64,000 nt of DNA, taken from assembly GCF_001039355.2 (NCBI RefSeq), contig NW_019774025.1:385626-449625 (forward strand), given 5' to 3'. This document shows positions 47,918 through 62,074 of the stretch, piece by piece. The stretch is from Lingula anatina (lineage: Eukaryota > Brachiopoda > Lingulata > Lingulida > Lingulidae). Position 1 is the first letter of the stretch; the number at the start of each line of letters is the position of its first letter. The notes under the pieces were generated by a model. That model was not told where the DNA came from. It did not search any database and worked only from the letters and a program-made list of their open reading frames with translations. A program made the translations under genes and the position numbers.

Positions 47918-50822
47918 TATAGATGCACCTGTGAAGTACGTAATGCAAGAGCTCCCCCATTCACTGAACGGTTTTGGTTTATTTGCTTTTATTTTGCTGT
48001 TTGTACAAGTTTTTAAATGATTAACAATGTCCTATAAAAAAGAAGACAAACCAGTTTGTGCTTTTTATGCAAAATTGATTAGGAGTTGTGTAAATTGAAG
48101 TAAGTAGCATACTCCTTGAGGCTTATAAAATGGAGACATAAGTATTGGGACCTGTTTTGAAGATTACGTACTATTTTGAAGTTAAGACCATTGTAGTGAA
48201 ATGATAGACTCTCAGGATGGATACCACTCATGTTTGTGATGAACCAGACGTCTGGTCATAACGACAGCATTTTTATGCAGGGTCCATTTTCATTAAGCTC
48301 ACATACTCCAAACCCATTTTGCATGTACTCTTGCTCATCAGAGGTCATTGTCTTTTAAATATAACTTTTAGCTCTTCTATGCACAACATCCTTTTTTGCA
48401 AACGGTGCTATCATCCAAGCTTTTGCATCTTCAGATATCAAATAATGAGTTTTCAAGACTAGCAGGACACTTAAGATTGCAAACCAAAAATTGTGCAAAA
48501 ATTCCAGACTTTAATAAGTGTTTTGGAAAAAAACGTGAGTAAGAAAAAGAACCCTTGTTTTAAAACCAAGGGGAAAAACATATTTAGCTAAAAGACTTAA
48601 CCCATCAAAGTAAACTTGGCCCTTATTGTTACTTGTTGCCTTCTGTAGCTTATGGCTCCTAGCAGAATAAGGGCAAGCTTGACATATCCATTTAGCATCC
48701 ATTATAAACATTCACCCTACTGGTTCCCTGTGCTCAACTATATCCTCATAGCCATTCTTTGTCAGTGCCACAGTCGGAGCCATGAATTGTAGATCTGGGC
48801 CCCCCATTCGGCATTTCTAATGACAAAGATCTATTCAGTATCATAAGACCTGGAAAATGAAGTGTGTTGTGGTAAGCATAGAGGGCTATGTTATGGGACA
48901 TGATGTCGGACCCAGAGCCTGCTTCCATTCTGTACCGAGTGACCTGGTTTCGTTTTAAAGATGGCATCCACCAGGTACTGAAAAAAACTGTGGCAAATTA
49001 AAGGAAAAGTCAACCAAGAGTTCAACTCACTTGAACCAAACATTTGAAGAACTGTCATATTTGAAATAGATTTAAACGTTTTGGAGGATCTTACCATATT
49101 GTATCGGCTGGAGCTGTGATCCCAACTTGACCCCCAGATTTTTATTCAGTTTTCAGATACTTAAAAAGCTATTGTCTACGAAAGACGGGTAATTGTCTTT
49201 GTAGCCCCAGTAAGGTGTTTTTAAAGATTTATATGTTTTGATTGATTAAAGAACAGATTTTCCTTTTGTTAATTAATAGATTCTGTACGATTATTGTCAC
49301 CATGTGGTAAAAATTCAGTGTCTAGGCATATGGGTTGTGCTCTTGGGCTCTAAGATTAATAGTTGTCAAGATTTAGACTGATTTTTTCAGCTTCACATCT
49401 TATTTAAAAGGTGAAAAGGTTATAGTGTAAGGAGTCTTTGAGAGACTGAAGTCTCATATATTTTCACTTTATTTTTAAATTTGTTGGCTTGCATCTTTAT
49501 GTGACTGAAATGTATTAGTAGTATGAGGAAATGTAGTAGTAGTTGTGTAAGGAACTGCAGATTTTGTGTCATATTCCACTTTTTTTTTTCCACATTTGAA
49601 TGCGCCTGTACTTGGACTCCTGAAATAAGAGCAAAATTTTTGACCAGTGCCCAGTATATCCTGGACCATACAGTGTTCTCTCAGTACCATAGGAGACCTC
49701 TAGCTGGACCAGAGGTGCACAGTCTTATTTTGTCACTGTGAAATTAATGAGAAAAATTACCCTCAGTTATTGTTGGAGGCATATAGTAATTAGATTAAAT
49801 GTGAGATAGGTTATGAAGCACAAAAGTTACCATTGATTAAGCTGGTCTTTTATGACAGCATAAAGTGACCGTGGACAATTCCGTCATTTGACAGTGCATT
49901 GTTGGCCTTAAAGGGGGAGTGTTGTGAAAACTTTGGTATATTTATTATTCTTAGGTAAACCAAACATTTGCACCTTTGTAGTGTGGAGACATCAAAGCTT
50001 ATAAGACTTCAGTCATTGATTTTAGGAAGTAGGTCATTGATCAGGGGTTTGGTGCACCTACAGTGGGTACTTCATGTCTCATAAGTGACTGAAACTGGAG
50101 TATCCGGTGTTGTTTTTGTGGTGCAAAATTGTGTCATTCACCTCCCAACCAACCAGTGCTGATTCACATCTCCGTCTAGTAGTTTAATTACTGTTTGTTT
50201 GCTGAATCATGAAAACATCATTATCAAATCAAGGCTGTTAAACCGATGGGAGACAAACAATTTCTGTGGCCATATAAAAAATTCATGACTTGAACCAATT
50301 TGTGAGTAACTGCTGTGAAACTGGTACCAGCTGTGGACAAATTTATGCGGCTTCCTCTTACTGTGTGAAGGTCCGTTTGGAAAGAATAGTTTAAGACAGC
50401 AACTTATTTTCACATCAGGAAGTAAATGCTGGGTGACACACCCACCTCCTCCCCAATATGTCATCTCCCTCTCTCTGATACCCCAGTTAAGTAACTGAAT
50501 CAAACATAAGAGCCAAATCACTCAATTATCTCAGGGGTGAGAAGGAAGAAAACTTGTTGCTTTGTCCCCCTACCTCCTAAGGCAAGGGTGAAGTGACATT
50601 CAAACTTAAGTGGTGGTGGTAGTAAGAGACCACATACAGTTGAAAACATACAAGATAAGCAGGATAGAGATCCAGACAGTGCATATTTTGCTATATTGTA
50701 AATTTTAAAACTTTGCTTTTTACATGTAAGGTAAGGACAATAACACTCGTACCAATGCATTTCTTTAGTGAGTCAAATTATTTTCAAATTATGTTTATTT
50801 TTCATCCATTTTATAATTTCAG

Positions 50823-50941
50823 GCCCAATGTAAGCTAAAGAAGAAGAGGGCTGTTTGCATTCAGATTTCCTGTACGTTGCTCTTCTGGCAGATAGCAATC
50901 TGATAGGGACAGCATGTGATTGGTTGTCATGGCATCTGCAG
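50823..50941 (+). promoter_or_regulatory. MAP3K2/3 leader exon with two start-stop uORFs
   Basis: An exon that follows the acceptor TTTATAATTTCAG and ends at GTAAGT. It carries the MAP3K start codon at 50929 and, upstream, two minimal upstream frames in which ATG is followed at once by a stop: ATGTAA (50828-50833) and ATGTGA (50914-50919). The second lies only 10 bases before the main ATG. Start-stop elements can stall ribosomes and reduce or condition translation; that role here is inference. Confidence 0.7.
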
Positions 50942-53900
50942 GTAAGTAAATGGCTTAAATGGTCCTTTGGGTCCCTCGACACTGTAAACATTTGAAAAAA
51001 GAACCAGGATTGTTACACAAGCAGGAAACCTGTCTAATTCTATTATTTACTTAAGGTACTGTTGATGATAAGGCACTTTCACTTTGGTAGAAGAAAGAAG
51101 TCAAATATATCTGCAGTGCTAAAACTTTTATGGTTTCTTATAGATGGGCAAGGGAAATGTCAAGTGGTTTTAAATGAGTGTTATTTTAGTGTTGTCCCTA
51201 GATGAAGGTCAGTGCTGATGTGTGATGATCCTTAAAATATTTTTTCAAAGTTATACTTTTTAAGCACCGCATTCATATTTAATTTAGTGCTTTTCATCAC
51301 AGGATTCATTAGAAAGTTGTTGGTATATAAGCACCAAAGATTTTGTATAAATTTACATTCAAATAAAACCACTGAGGCAATATTTTATTACTCAGTTTAT
51401 ATCCTTGTATGCATGTTTGTACTGTGTCTCACTGAAAAAAACAAACAAATTTCTGCATGGTTCCATTGAACCTATAAACAGGAGAGTTGAAAATTAGGCA
51501 TATGCAACGATATAGTCACACTTGATACAGCCTGACTTTAGGTTCAGAATATGGAAAATTAAAACACAGAATTCAAACTCCAGAAATGATCATGTTTGTT
51601 ATCAATTTAATCTTGATGTAGGTACCCTTTTCTGTGCATTTGGTTTTCTCCGGTTTGTTCTTCGTATTGTCTGTACATTCACCAGCTTTTGCTGCCTACT
51701 TAATGATAGCTCTTGTAAAAAAAGATTTGTGGTGTATACAACTTAAATAGTTATGCTGATGACATATTTAAGATTCCGATCTTTCTTTTTTTTTCTGGCC
51801 TGGTGATACTAAGAGAGCATATTAATCAAATTCAGTGATATCTACAGTAATCTTTTAAAACTTACACATGAGGACAATGGTGCTGAAGATGTGAAAGGTA
51901 TTTAAGTATTGATATTAACTCATTATGTTGTCACTGCAATAGCACACAGTTTCTAGGATAGAACCTTTTTGCTTTGGCGATGATCAGATAACATGTTCAC
52001 CAGCAGTAATCTGGCCAGATTATCTAGGCATGAATAATACATGGTGGTGACAATGCTCTCCATCAGGCAAAACACCCTGGACGTGGCCACAACTGGAGTC
52101 AACCCGTTTATTAAGTGGATGTAGATAACCAGTGTGGACGGTCTGACCAATTGACTGTCGCCCATCACAGGCACTTGTCCACCAGCTATGGGCAATCTTG
52201 ATGGAGATGACATGACAGATAGATATACACAAGATCACATAGGTTCCCCCTGTCTCTGCACCACTGCTGCCCTCTGTTGATATTTATTTTTTAAATTTAT
52301 TTATTTATTTATTTATTTATTTAATCCAATTTGATAACTGCTGGAGATTAGAACAATGTTATAACTTTTGGAATGTCTTCATATCAGTGCATTCAACAGT
52401 GCATTTCCCTGTGATTATCAATCTGATTGATAATCTATATATACTAACAATGCAGAAGTATTTGTCAGTTAGTGAAAAATAATATAGAAATTGCCATTAG
52501 TTTTTGTATCAATTCCAATGCACTTATAAAAGTTGGGTAGCCTCCAATATCCTATGGATTTCCTGTTAAAAGAGTAAATATTATAATAATTGAACCCCAA
52601 CCCCTTCCAACCCCAAACGTCTAAGCCATGTAGAACAAATAAAGAGAGGTTTTGGTTGCACAGTGACATAGTGTGCACTGCTTGAACAGGGCACTGTGTT
52701 TGGTCAGGGTGCTACTGCCCTCCTACTTATATAACCAGCTAACCCTGGAACTGGTTTCATCATGGACACAGGTTGTGTCCAGAGTTTGTCTTAACTTTGA
52801 GACTGAAAGTTTCAGAATCCTTTTTTCCAAAGGCAAATCAGATGCACTTATGATACACTGCTGTAAAAAAAATGTTTGGCTTGTTTTACAAAAATAATGA
52901 TTGTTGTACCTCCCTGAGTGTATTTTATCCCCAACCCATCATTTTCAGATTTTATTTTAATATATTTATACAACCTTTTTAAAAGAAATCTAAAAAGTGG
53001 AATTTTTGAAACTCTTCAATCAAAAATATGTATCTGTTAATATGTTTAGTAGAATTTGTTCCTGTATATCATTGAAATATACTGTGACTTAAAAGTCATC
53101 GGGCTAGAGCCCAGTGGATAGTGAGACTGAGAGAATCTAGTGTGGACGAGAAAATAATTGCCACCCTTGCTTGTCACCGTGTTAAGACAGTGCCAAGGTT
53201 GGACGGTACCAATCACACAGAGACTCACAAGAGAGCTCACACAATATGAATAATTGGACTTGGACACAAAATACTAATTGGGGCAAAAACCTACAAAGCA
53301 GAGAGACTTTCAGGCGGGGAATGTTTATGCCTGTAGAGAAAAATGGTCAGGTATTCATAAAGCGGAGGTCATTATAGTTATCAGTGAATTTATGACATAA
53401 AGGAGGACTCAGATGTTGTTCGGCAATGAATGTGTTGGTTAGTAGATTGACAGGGCCAGATAACATGAAGTTTTGAAGGTGTCTTATATATTCAACATAG
53501 TAAAGGTGTCTGCTCATATGCCTGAAGAAAAATCATCAGGTGAAACGCAGCTTTCAAAAATTTGGTATCGTACTTTGTCAAGCACAAAGTACTGTTATTG
53601 ACTTCTTTTGAATTGTTCATTACATTAAGCACATCTGAATTGAGACTATTTACTTCCCAACTTCTGAAGAGAATGTAAATACCAGTCACAGAGATCAAGT
53701 ATCTTTGAAGTTGTGCACTACTGGGATAAGCAGACTTGTCATGTCTCCCAGATAAATGGAGAGTCAGCAGATTTAAGAGCTCTCGTCCCAATCCTCAAGA
53801 ATTAACATCATGTCTCCAGATTACCCTTTTTGTCTCCTTTACTAGTCCTGTAATAACTTCTTATTAATACACATGCACCAAACTGAATATTCTGGTTCTC

Positions 53901-56900
53901 TGTAAAAATGTTCCAGTTTTAAAAAAATACCTGTCGTTGCTTATCACCCTCTCAATCTCTCATTCCTCCCAGCTGAACTTAATCCACCGGATTATAATCT
54001 CTAAATTATGAAAAAGTTATGTTTGACTTACTTTGGGTGTGTAAATCTTAAATCCAAAGCATGGTCTCAACTATCAATGATATGGTTTCTGTAAATTAAG
54101 AGGACTGAAATGTGAATTTTTAAATCAGTCACGAATGAATGCGAATGTTCTTATAGTTGAAGTTATTAATATAATGTAATGTTATGTAATGCAGTGCAGT
54201 GCAGTGCAATGCAATGCAATTTTTTGTTGAAATGTGAGTCTCTATGTACTAAGTTTAAACTCATAGGTACACAGCAAATGAAGAGCCTACATACTATTAG
54301 CTGAAGTAGTATAGTATTTGTAGTATCTGTGCAATATAAATACACCTGTTGGGAGCTGTAAGTTTTAGACACTCTAGCCTGGGTTTGTAGAGCTCTGGTT
54401 TCATGATGGTCTGGAATGGAAATGGCCTAGATTTACCTTTCCCCCTCTTTTCAAGAATGAGGAAGAAAACAGGCAATTAAAACTTTTAAGATGGCTAAAT
54501 GGGATGCAAGCCTTTTTTTCTCAGAAAAAAAAGGTGAAATGAAAAAAAAAAAGGAAAAAATCAACATGTTTTTTACATGAGTGATCTTTCAAATTGATAT
54601 ACACCAATGCTGAGCTTAGAGGGTAAACATTTAGGAATTGGGTGAGCTGGATCTAAAAAAAAACGATGATGATGATCTGTTTACTAAACCAAGGTCGTGA
54701 ACAAATTCGGTTTGCCTGGATGAGTCACTATTTTCTCCAAATTCATATATTGGATTAGAACTAGGTGAAATTAGAAGCAGAAAGGGATGTGAATAAACAC
54801 ACTTCTAGGGCTGCTAGGATTACATGTTGGGAGAATGCTCTTGAGTGACAATAAACTGGTATGTAGGGCTTTCTTATTCAGGTGTAGGGTGCAAGGTGTG
54901 AGGTCATTCTGTTATATAATACAGCCTCCTCTCCCCCCCCCCCCCTTCCTCTCTAATGTTAATTCCAAGTGTTTAACTTGGCAGTCATTATGTAATGTCA
55001 CATTTGATATTTTATTGCCATTCAGAAATTAAAACAGTAGACAGAAAAATATTTTTAAAAAGAATTTTAAAGAGAAGTACCGGTTCCATTGCCAAGTATG
55101 TATAAAAGGTCTGAAAATTCTGACAGAAGTGCAAAAGTTCTATTGAAAGAGGTTGTATAATAGGAGATCTGAAGAACCAAAAAGAATAGGCAACGCTACA
55201 GACCTTCCGCCTGGCTGACTCAGAATGTCTGTTGTTGACAAAATTAGAATCACACATTGTGAAGAGCTGAAAGGAAGAAATAAAATACAGCTCCTGAGGA
55301 GCTCAGCTTGGTGTAGTTCAGTTTCAAAGTTTTGGTTTATTATTGCGCATCCTAATATGATAGAGACAAAAAATGCCATACGTATTTTGTATCTATGTAT
55401 TTTATGATATAAAAGTAATAGTATAGTAGAGAGCCTGTAAAATGAAACATTTTACTGCTTAATAAAGAATTATATTATTATTTAAAAAAAAAAAGGAGGA
55501 CCAACAAGATGTGTAACAAAACATATTTCTGCAAGACGTAAATGTGTAACTTTTTTTTTTTTTGTTTCAGAGGAGCGCAGCAGGGTGGAGGATGTGGATG
55601 ATGATCCCATCCACACCATATATCAAAGCCTGGCCAAGGGGATGAGCCAGTCGGGCAGACATAAAACTAAGAAGAGTTCCTCATCAACCTCATTGGTAAG
55701 GCTTTAATTTTTTCTTCTCTTCTTTTTCAATCTGGGAAAAGGAGACCATGTTTGATGTAAAAATAAAGTTTCTATTTTAAGGATTGTTATGTTATGTAAA
55801 ATATATGAAAAATTCACAGTTTTCTGGTTTTTGTAAATAAAATTAGGGGTTACCAGCTTTGGTTTTGTCGGTACTGTTCTCATCAATTCAACAATTGATC
55901 GTTTGAGAGCTGAACCTATATTATTTAACAAAAAAAAAAAAATTAATGAAATATAAATTTCTTTCCCTTTGGGTTGTAATGTTGTATTAATGTTATATAA
56001 AACAAAGGATTATAGGGGCTTATTTGAGGAATTAAGAAAAATATAAGATATGGGAAAGTAGATGTGAGAGCCAAGCTTTGATATGTGCTGTCAGATAGGG
56101 GTGGAGGTTGAGGCTCTGTTTTATTAGCTTGAATTTTCAGAAAATGTGAGCTTAGGTAGCTTCATTTTTAATAATTTGAACTTTAATGACAAGGATTTCT
56201 CCATTTCAGAGTGAGCTAAAGGTCAAGTGTGAGTACGCAGGTGAAAAGAGGTAAATGGTTATCTAAAATTGTCTTGGTTTATATATTAATAGAAATATTG
56301 CTTAATTTAAAACTCGATTTTTACAAAATTTGAAGGATATTCAACCTGTTTAATGGAAGATTCTATTTGATCTTTTAAGTAACACCAAGATTAGGTTGAT
56401 TTCATTCAGTGTTTCAGGATAAAGAACAAATCTTACCAGATCGAGTTTTCAATCAATTTTATCAAAAGCTTACACATACAGTATTTTCACAAAAATCGTG
56501 TAATATTTGACCTAGCTATTGTTTTCTTGTGTTTCCTTTTATATTCATATCTAAATATCTAAATACACATTGGTAGAGGTTAAATCAGAAATGCCCAACA
56601 CTTGATTACTATGAAGGGTAGTTGTGCCTATAGCTCTAACATAAACTTGGTGTGTTTTCATCAAGATGTAATACCCATAGAAATGTCGTCCTATTCCTGT
56701 TTACCATTTTCTCTCCAACAAAGTAGTGCTCTGTGGTAGGGCTGGAGACTATAAGAAGTGTTAAGTACTGTGTTCTTTGTGTGGTCTATAAAGAAGGCTG
56801 TATATTTTTGTTTCAGATTGATTCAAGTTAGTCGTCCAGTGAAATTTGAAGAGCTTTACCAAAAGGTCAGACAGTACTATGGTGAAGATCTCAACCTACA

Positions 56901-59900
56901 TTATACAAATGGAGAGGTGAGATTTACTAAAAAGAAATAAAAATGTTTAGTGACATATTTAGTTCATTTTTTTCAATTTACTAAAGAAATTGTCTCTTTC
57001 TCTATTTTTATTACGAAGTGAAGTATAAGATTTGCAAAAAAATGATTATTTTGAATTGAAATCCAAGTTTAATTTAAATGATATAACTGCGTTTGTTTTC
57101 TACTCTGCATTTCTCAACATACCTCAAATATATGAATGCCTGTTAAAACATGTTTTTCTCTTGACATTTGAGAGCAGGGTGGGGTTAAAATAGAAATGTA
57201 AATATAAATCTCACTAAAATTGGAAGATCTGTTTGCAAGCATATAGAGTAAACACCATGTTTTGTTCGCACAAAGTTGGAAGTCTTTTCAAATAGGACTT
57301 TTAATGGGACTGTCTGAGTGTCTCTTTGCTATTTTAATTTTCTACTTTTATGATTTTTATGGAATTAAAACCACCAAACAATATTTCATTTAAAAATTTG
57401 AATTACTAGAAGATAAAAAAAGGGGAGAGAGAGAAGAACTAACGCATAATTTCAGCAGTCTTAGATTGTAAGAGATTTGAAATAGATATCTTAACAAATG
57501 ATAAAAAACTGAAAGTAATATTTGAAACGTTCAATAGATTAAAACAATCCCAAAAAACTTTCTTAATTTTTGGATTATAAGGCCTATCAAAATTAAGCAA
57601 TCATTTTCTGTGTCAGAAGAGATGAATGATGTAAAATTCACCAATTTGCTTTCAGATTATTGTAGCAGTGAACTGTCAGTCCGATTTAGAATCAGCTATA
57701 CAGCTACTAGATCGTAACACAAGGTCACGGAGTTTGCGGTTGTTCCTGACAAGGAAGGACGAGGGTGCAGGGGGTCAAGGCCAGACTCAAGTCCCGCCAG
57801 GGCGACTGGGGCAGCTTTTTGAACCAGTGGTGAGTCAAGCCTGCTCGACTATATGGATATTTTTATAAACATTATTTGAAATTTTTACTTAATAGTGTGA
57901 AATTTCAAAATTATATATAAAACATATATAAAGCCTCTTTATCTGCTATCAATTTTATACACTAGATATGAATAATATATTCAGTGAAATGAAGTGGATG
58001 TAATTTGAAAATTTCATATAGAATCTTTTATTGAAAAAACCTGACAATACTGACATTTTTGTGTGGGTAAGACGCATATAGAGAGGGATGCACATTATTT
58101 TTCAGTAACACACAGATTTTTGCTATTCACTTTGTTACATTACCTGATTTCTTTTGTTTCATTTACTTGCATATTTATATTTCATAGAACCAGAGCACTG
58201 GTCCTGTTAAAGAGACCAGTCCTAAACAAGTGCCTGAAAGATACTCTCCGCCACCAGGGTCTTTCCCGCCTCATGACAAACACCTTAAGCACAGCACATC
58301 CAGGACGTCTGTAGAAGGCGATGGGGAGTTCATTCCAGAGAGAGATGTAAGCTTTAAAACTCTTGCATGGGTATAACAATAAATTGCCGCACTGAGAAAA
58401 TATTTTAGCTTTGGGAGGACCTCCACTCACTTTACCCCTCCTTACTTTCCATTCCTCCAGTTTATATAATGGTGTGTTCAGTGCCAGTAGTTTGCTGAAA
58501 GCACATTTCACTCTTTTCTTATATTAGCTACCTAGATTAATAGATATTTCATATTGCCTGTAATCTTTATTATTTTGATCATTATCATTTTTGAAATTAC
58601 TATATAATATTATATGATATTAATTTCAGCAAATTGATTACGATGTGAGTAGTACAGAAGGATCCATATCAGGAAGCAGGACTTCTCTGGACAGTAGTTA
58701 CATAAGTAGTCAGTGAGTATCGTAGCAGCAAAAAAAAAACTATTACATATATTCTCAATGGAAGTTATTTTATTATGAAAAGTCTCAACAACTCAAGAGT
58801 GCTTTTTTTAGTTGGGAGGACAAGATAAACAACACAGTAACCACTACTTGATTCTTTACACAAAATAATTTGAAATTGTGCAGACTTATTGTGCTGCCAG
58901 GAATGAATTGGAGGTACTGTGGATTTGGCACATCTAGCTTGCATCACTTTCAATACCTCTATTACCCCTACCCATAAGTTACAAAGCTCAATGCCATAAT
59001 TTAATAAGTTTTGTTGTTGTTTTTTTTTCCCCAGCAATTGTTCACCTGTTTAGTAACTATTGTAACTATTAGCTTTCAGCATTTAAGTCTGTACCTTTGT
59101 ATCTGTTCTTAACATATGATTTAATCTCACCATTTTTCAGTGGAGATCCATTTGTCGTCCGTGGTAAAACTGGCGACACATTTCCTTTTCGAGGGAAGAG
59201 CGTATCACGCAGAAGCATATATTCTGATACAACGTATGAAGAGCAGGTATCTCGAGAGCGTGAAAACCAGAAAGGTGGGACATACCCCAGGCGTTACGCT
59301 ATGGGGACGCAGATGGAAATTCAAGAAGGTATTTATTTATATCTTAGTTTTCATCCATTGTAAAGAAATGTGCAAATAATAAGGAGTATGGATTTTGAAT
59401 ATTGAAAATTTTTATTTGTTGATTACACTAATATGCAAAACATTGACTAATTTATTAAAAGAGATAAAAAGAAGTGGTTTGTCCTAGATGGATATATTTT
59501 GACAAAATGTGTTTCTGTGTTTTTAAAGGTCGTAAAACATTCCCACGAGCACGAGGTCGAGATTTTGACAATGCTTTTGGTGAAGGATATCCAATCGGAA
59601 CAATCCCCAGTGAAATGTCTCTTAATAGCAATAGCAGTAGCAGCAGTGGCCTGGTGCCTGACTATGACTCGCCTGAAGGACGGAGGAAACGTGGCAGTGA
59701 CTATGATTTAGCTGTCAATGGCCTCTCAGAACTAAGCAGTGCAAAATGTAAGCTTAAAGTTCAGTTTCCTTTTGACGGGGCACAAGCTCCTAAGTTTTTT
59801 TGGTCAAGAATGATAAAGTACAGTTTTTCTCCTACTTTTGAGGAAAGGTATACATCTATCTCCTACTTTTGAGGAAAGGGATACATCTTGATCCTTATTT

Positions 59901-61650
59901 ATTAAAGTAGTGCACTTACTTTTGAGGAAATGTGTAGATATTTTGGGTCTTCCGGAAGACGACCAGCATTTTATAGGTTAACATTTATGGACATCTAATT
60001 TTTTTCTATGGAAAGTTATTCAAAAATGGAAAATGGATCAACAAAGATAATTTGGAAGACTGTCAGAAAATATTTCTGGATCCACCCCAGTTTTAGGTGG
60101 CTTATTGAAAGTGTACTTTCGTCCTTTCAGCACCAAGAGCACCAATAAACTGGAAGAAGGGCAAGCTGTTGGGTGCTGGTGCTTTTGGTCAAGTTTTCCT
60201 GTGTTATGATGCAGATACAGGAAGAGAGCTGGCGGTCAAGCAGGTCAACTTGGGCAGCATGTCCGTAGAGGTGTCTAAAGTAAGTCGTGGGTAGCAGAAC
60301 TGACCAAGTTTTCTTCAAACTTTTTTGAAAGTCTAATTAATTTTGATTTTTTTTTAAATGAGACCTCAATGATGAAATTAAGAAGCAGATGTCAATGATG
60401 AAATTAGGAAGCTTTTCAGATTTTGCAGATTTTAAGTGATTAAAAAAAGGGACTTTTATATGTTTATCAGTTTCAAAACCTATTTGAGTGCTGACTTTTT
60501 TCTCCTCTTAAACTTTAACCATGTTGCCAGCTCACATAGTAGTCCCCTTCCAGTTATTCTTCAAGATCTTAAAGAAACCATTTTCCATTCTGTTTTCAGG
60601 AAGTACGAGCATTGGAATGTGAAATACAACTCCTTAAGAATTTGCACCATGAAAGAATTGTCCAATATTATGGTTGTCATCAAGATGAAAAAATTTTATC
60701 CATTTTTATGGAGCATATGCCAGGGGTAGGTATCTTTTGGTTTGTTTATAGGCATTTGTGCTCTGTCTGTACAATTTTTGTATTGTTTTGATTCTGAAAA
60801 TAAGTGACAGAGTGTCATTTTACAAGGAACTAAAAAAAGGAAATATGTGTATATTGCTTAAGTTAATTGCTTCCTTTTGCACATTGCTTTTTACTGAAGG
60901 AATTCAACAATTTGTTTCTTGGTATAGTAAGAAGTATTTTATCTTTTATTGTTATTTTTGAGGTCATTTGGTAAACATGCAGTATAGCGTAAACATAATC
61001 AAGCTATTAAGTCACAATTATGGTTGCCCTTTCTTCAGTTTTGACAGCTTAATTTTGTGCTGTATCATTAAGTATGATTTATAAAGCAGACAGTGAAATT
61101 TTCACAGTGGCTTAAGCACATCCACCCACAAATCTTTGCAGTTCTAAAGATTATTTAGTCTCATACAAAATTTCAGAACGCTTTCTCAGCCCAAATAAAA
61201 AATTTAACATATTTAGGGATATGGAGGCGGTATCTTTTCTCAGAATTGAAAAGAATCTGAAGACATAGCCTTGATGTTTCCATTATGTTTTCTCTAGATA
61301 AATAGAATGTTGTGTATGGCACGTGATTTCTGATTCCACTCATTGTATCCTAAAACAATCCCAATTTCAATTGTGCACTGTATCCTGCTAGGTTTATGGT
61401 GGTATTGATGGGGATGGTAGGGTAACAATGGGGTTGCATATCTCCCTGTATAGTAAGCTAGTCATCAACTTGGTGGCTCTTGAATTAGTACAGTCCTAAG
61501 AATGTGGCTATCTTGTTAACTGACAACAACAGACGCAATAAAACAATGATATGAAATGTATAGCTGTTGAAATAAGCTTTTTATTGTAATATGTGAGTAT
61601 AGCTTGGTTGGTTAAGAAGAAAACCAGTTTGTTTTCTGACCCTCCCCACT

Positions 61651-61691
<41 letters not shown>

Positions 61692-62023
61692 CTTCATCCT
61701 TAAGTAGCAAAGAAAAGTCGACTGTAAATGTGACTGAAGAGTTAGCAGCAGTGAAGCATGGCCTTATTAACACAAAGTGTGAGAGATGACAATCAGGAAG
61801 AACATCTTTATTCTGATAGGATCTTTTCGTATAGTTTCGTTCATGGTGCACAAACAATTTGTAGATTGAGGATACAACAATTCAACGAGTAATTTACATG
61901 TTTGGGGTGTGGATTGGAGGAGGGGGGGGGGGAGAAATTTAAATTACCATATATTTGAGTTATGCATTCAGTAACAGGTTAGTCTTCCTGATATGGTTTA
62001 TGAAAGGGCAACATCGTTTAGAT

Positions 62024-62074
<51 letters not shown>

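Larger units (their letters stand above)
36660..50822 (+). other. Long 5' intron or upstream region of MAP3K2/3
   Basis: About 14 kb with no exon I can support on either strand. It contains a hAT-like MITE (37434-37618), a CT microsatellite (about 39134-39168), a poly-G run (about 43505-43520), TTTA repeats near 43589, and a 46-bp near-identical sequence pair (46182, 47872). All open frames here are short and without recognisable peptides. Confidence 0.5.

Noticed and set aside
51990-52260. GC-richer block in a MAP3K2/3 intron with cysteine/histidine-rich minus-strand frame
   Set aside because: No splice sites in phase and no recognisable domain; probably a repeat fragment, but no second copy is visible in the window.
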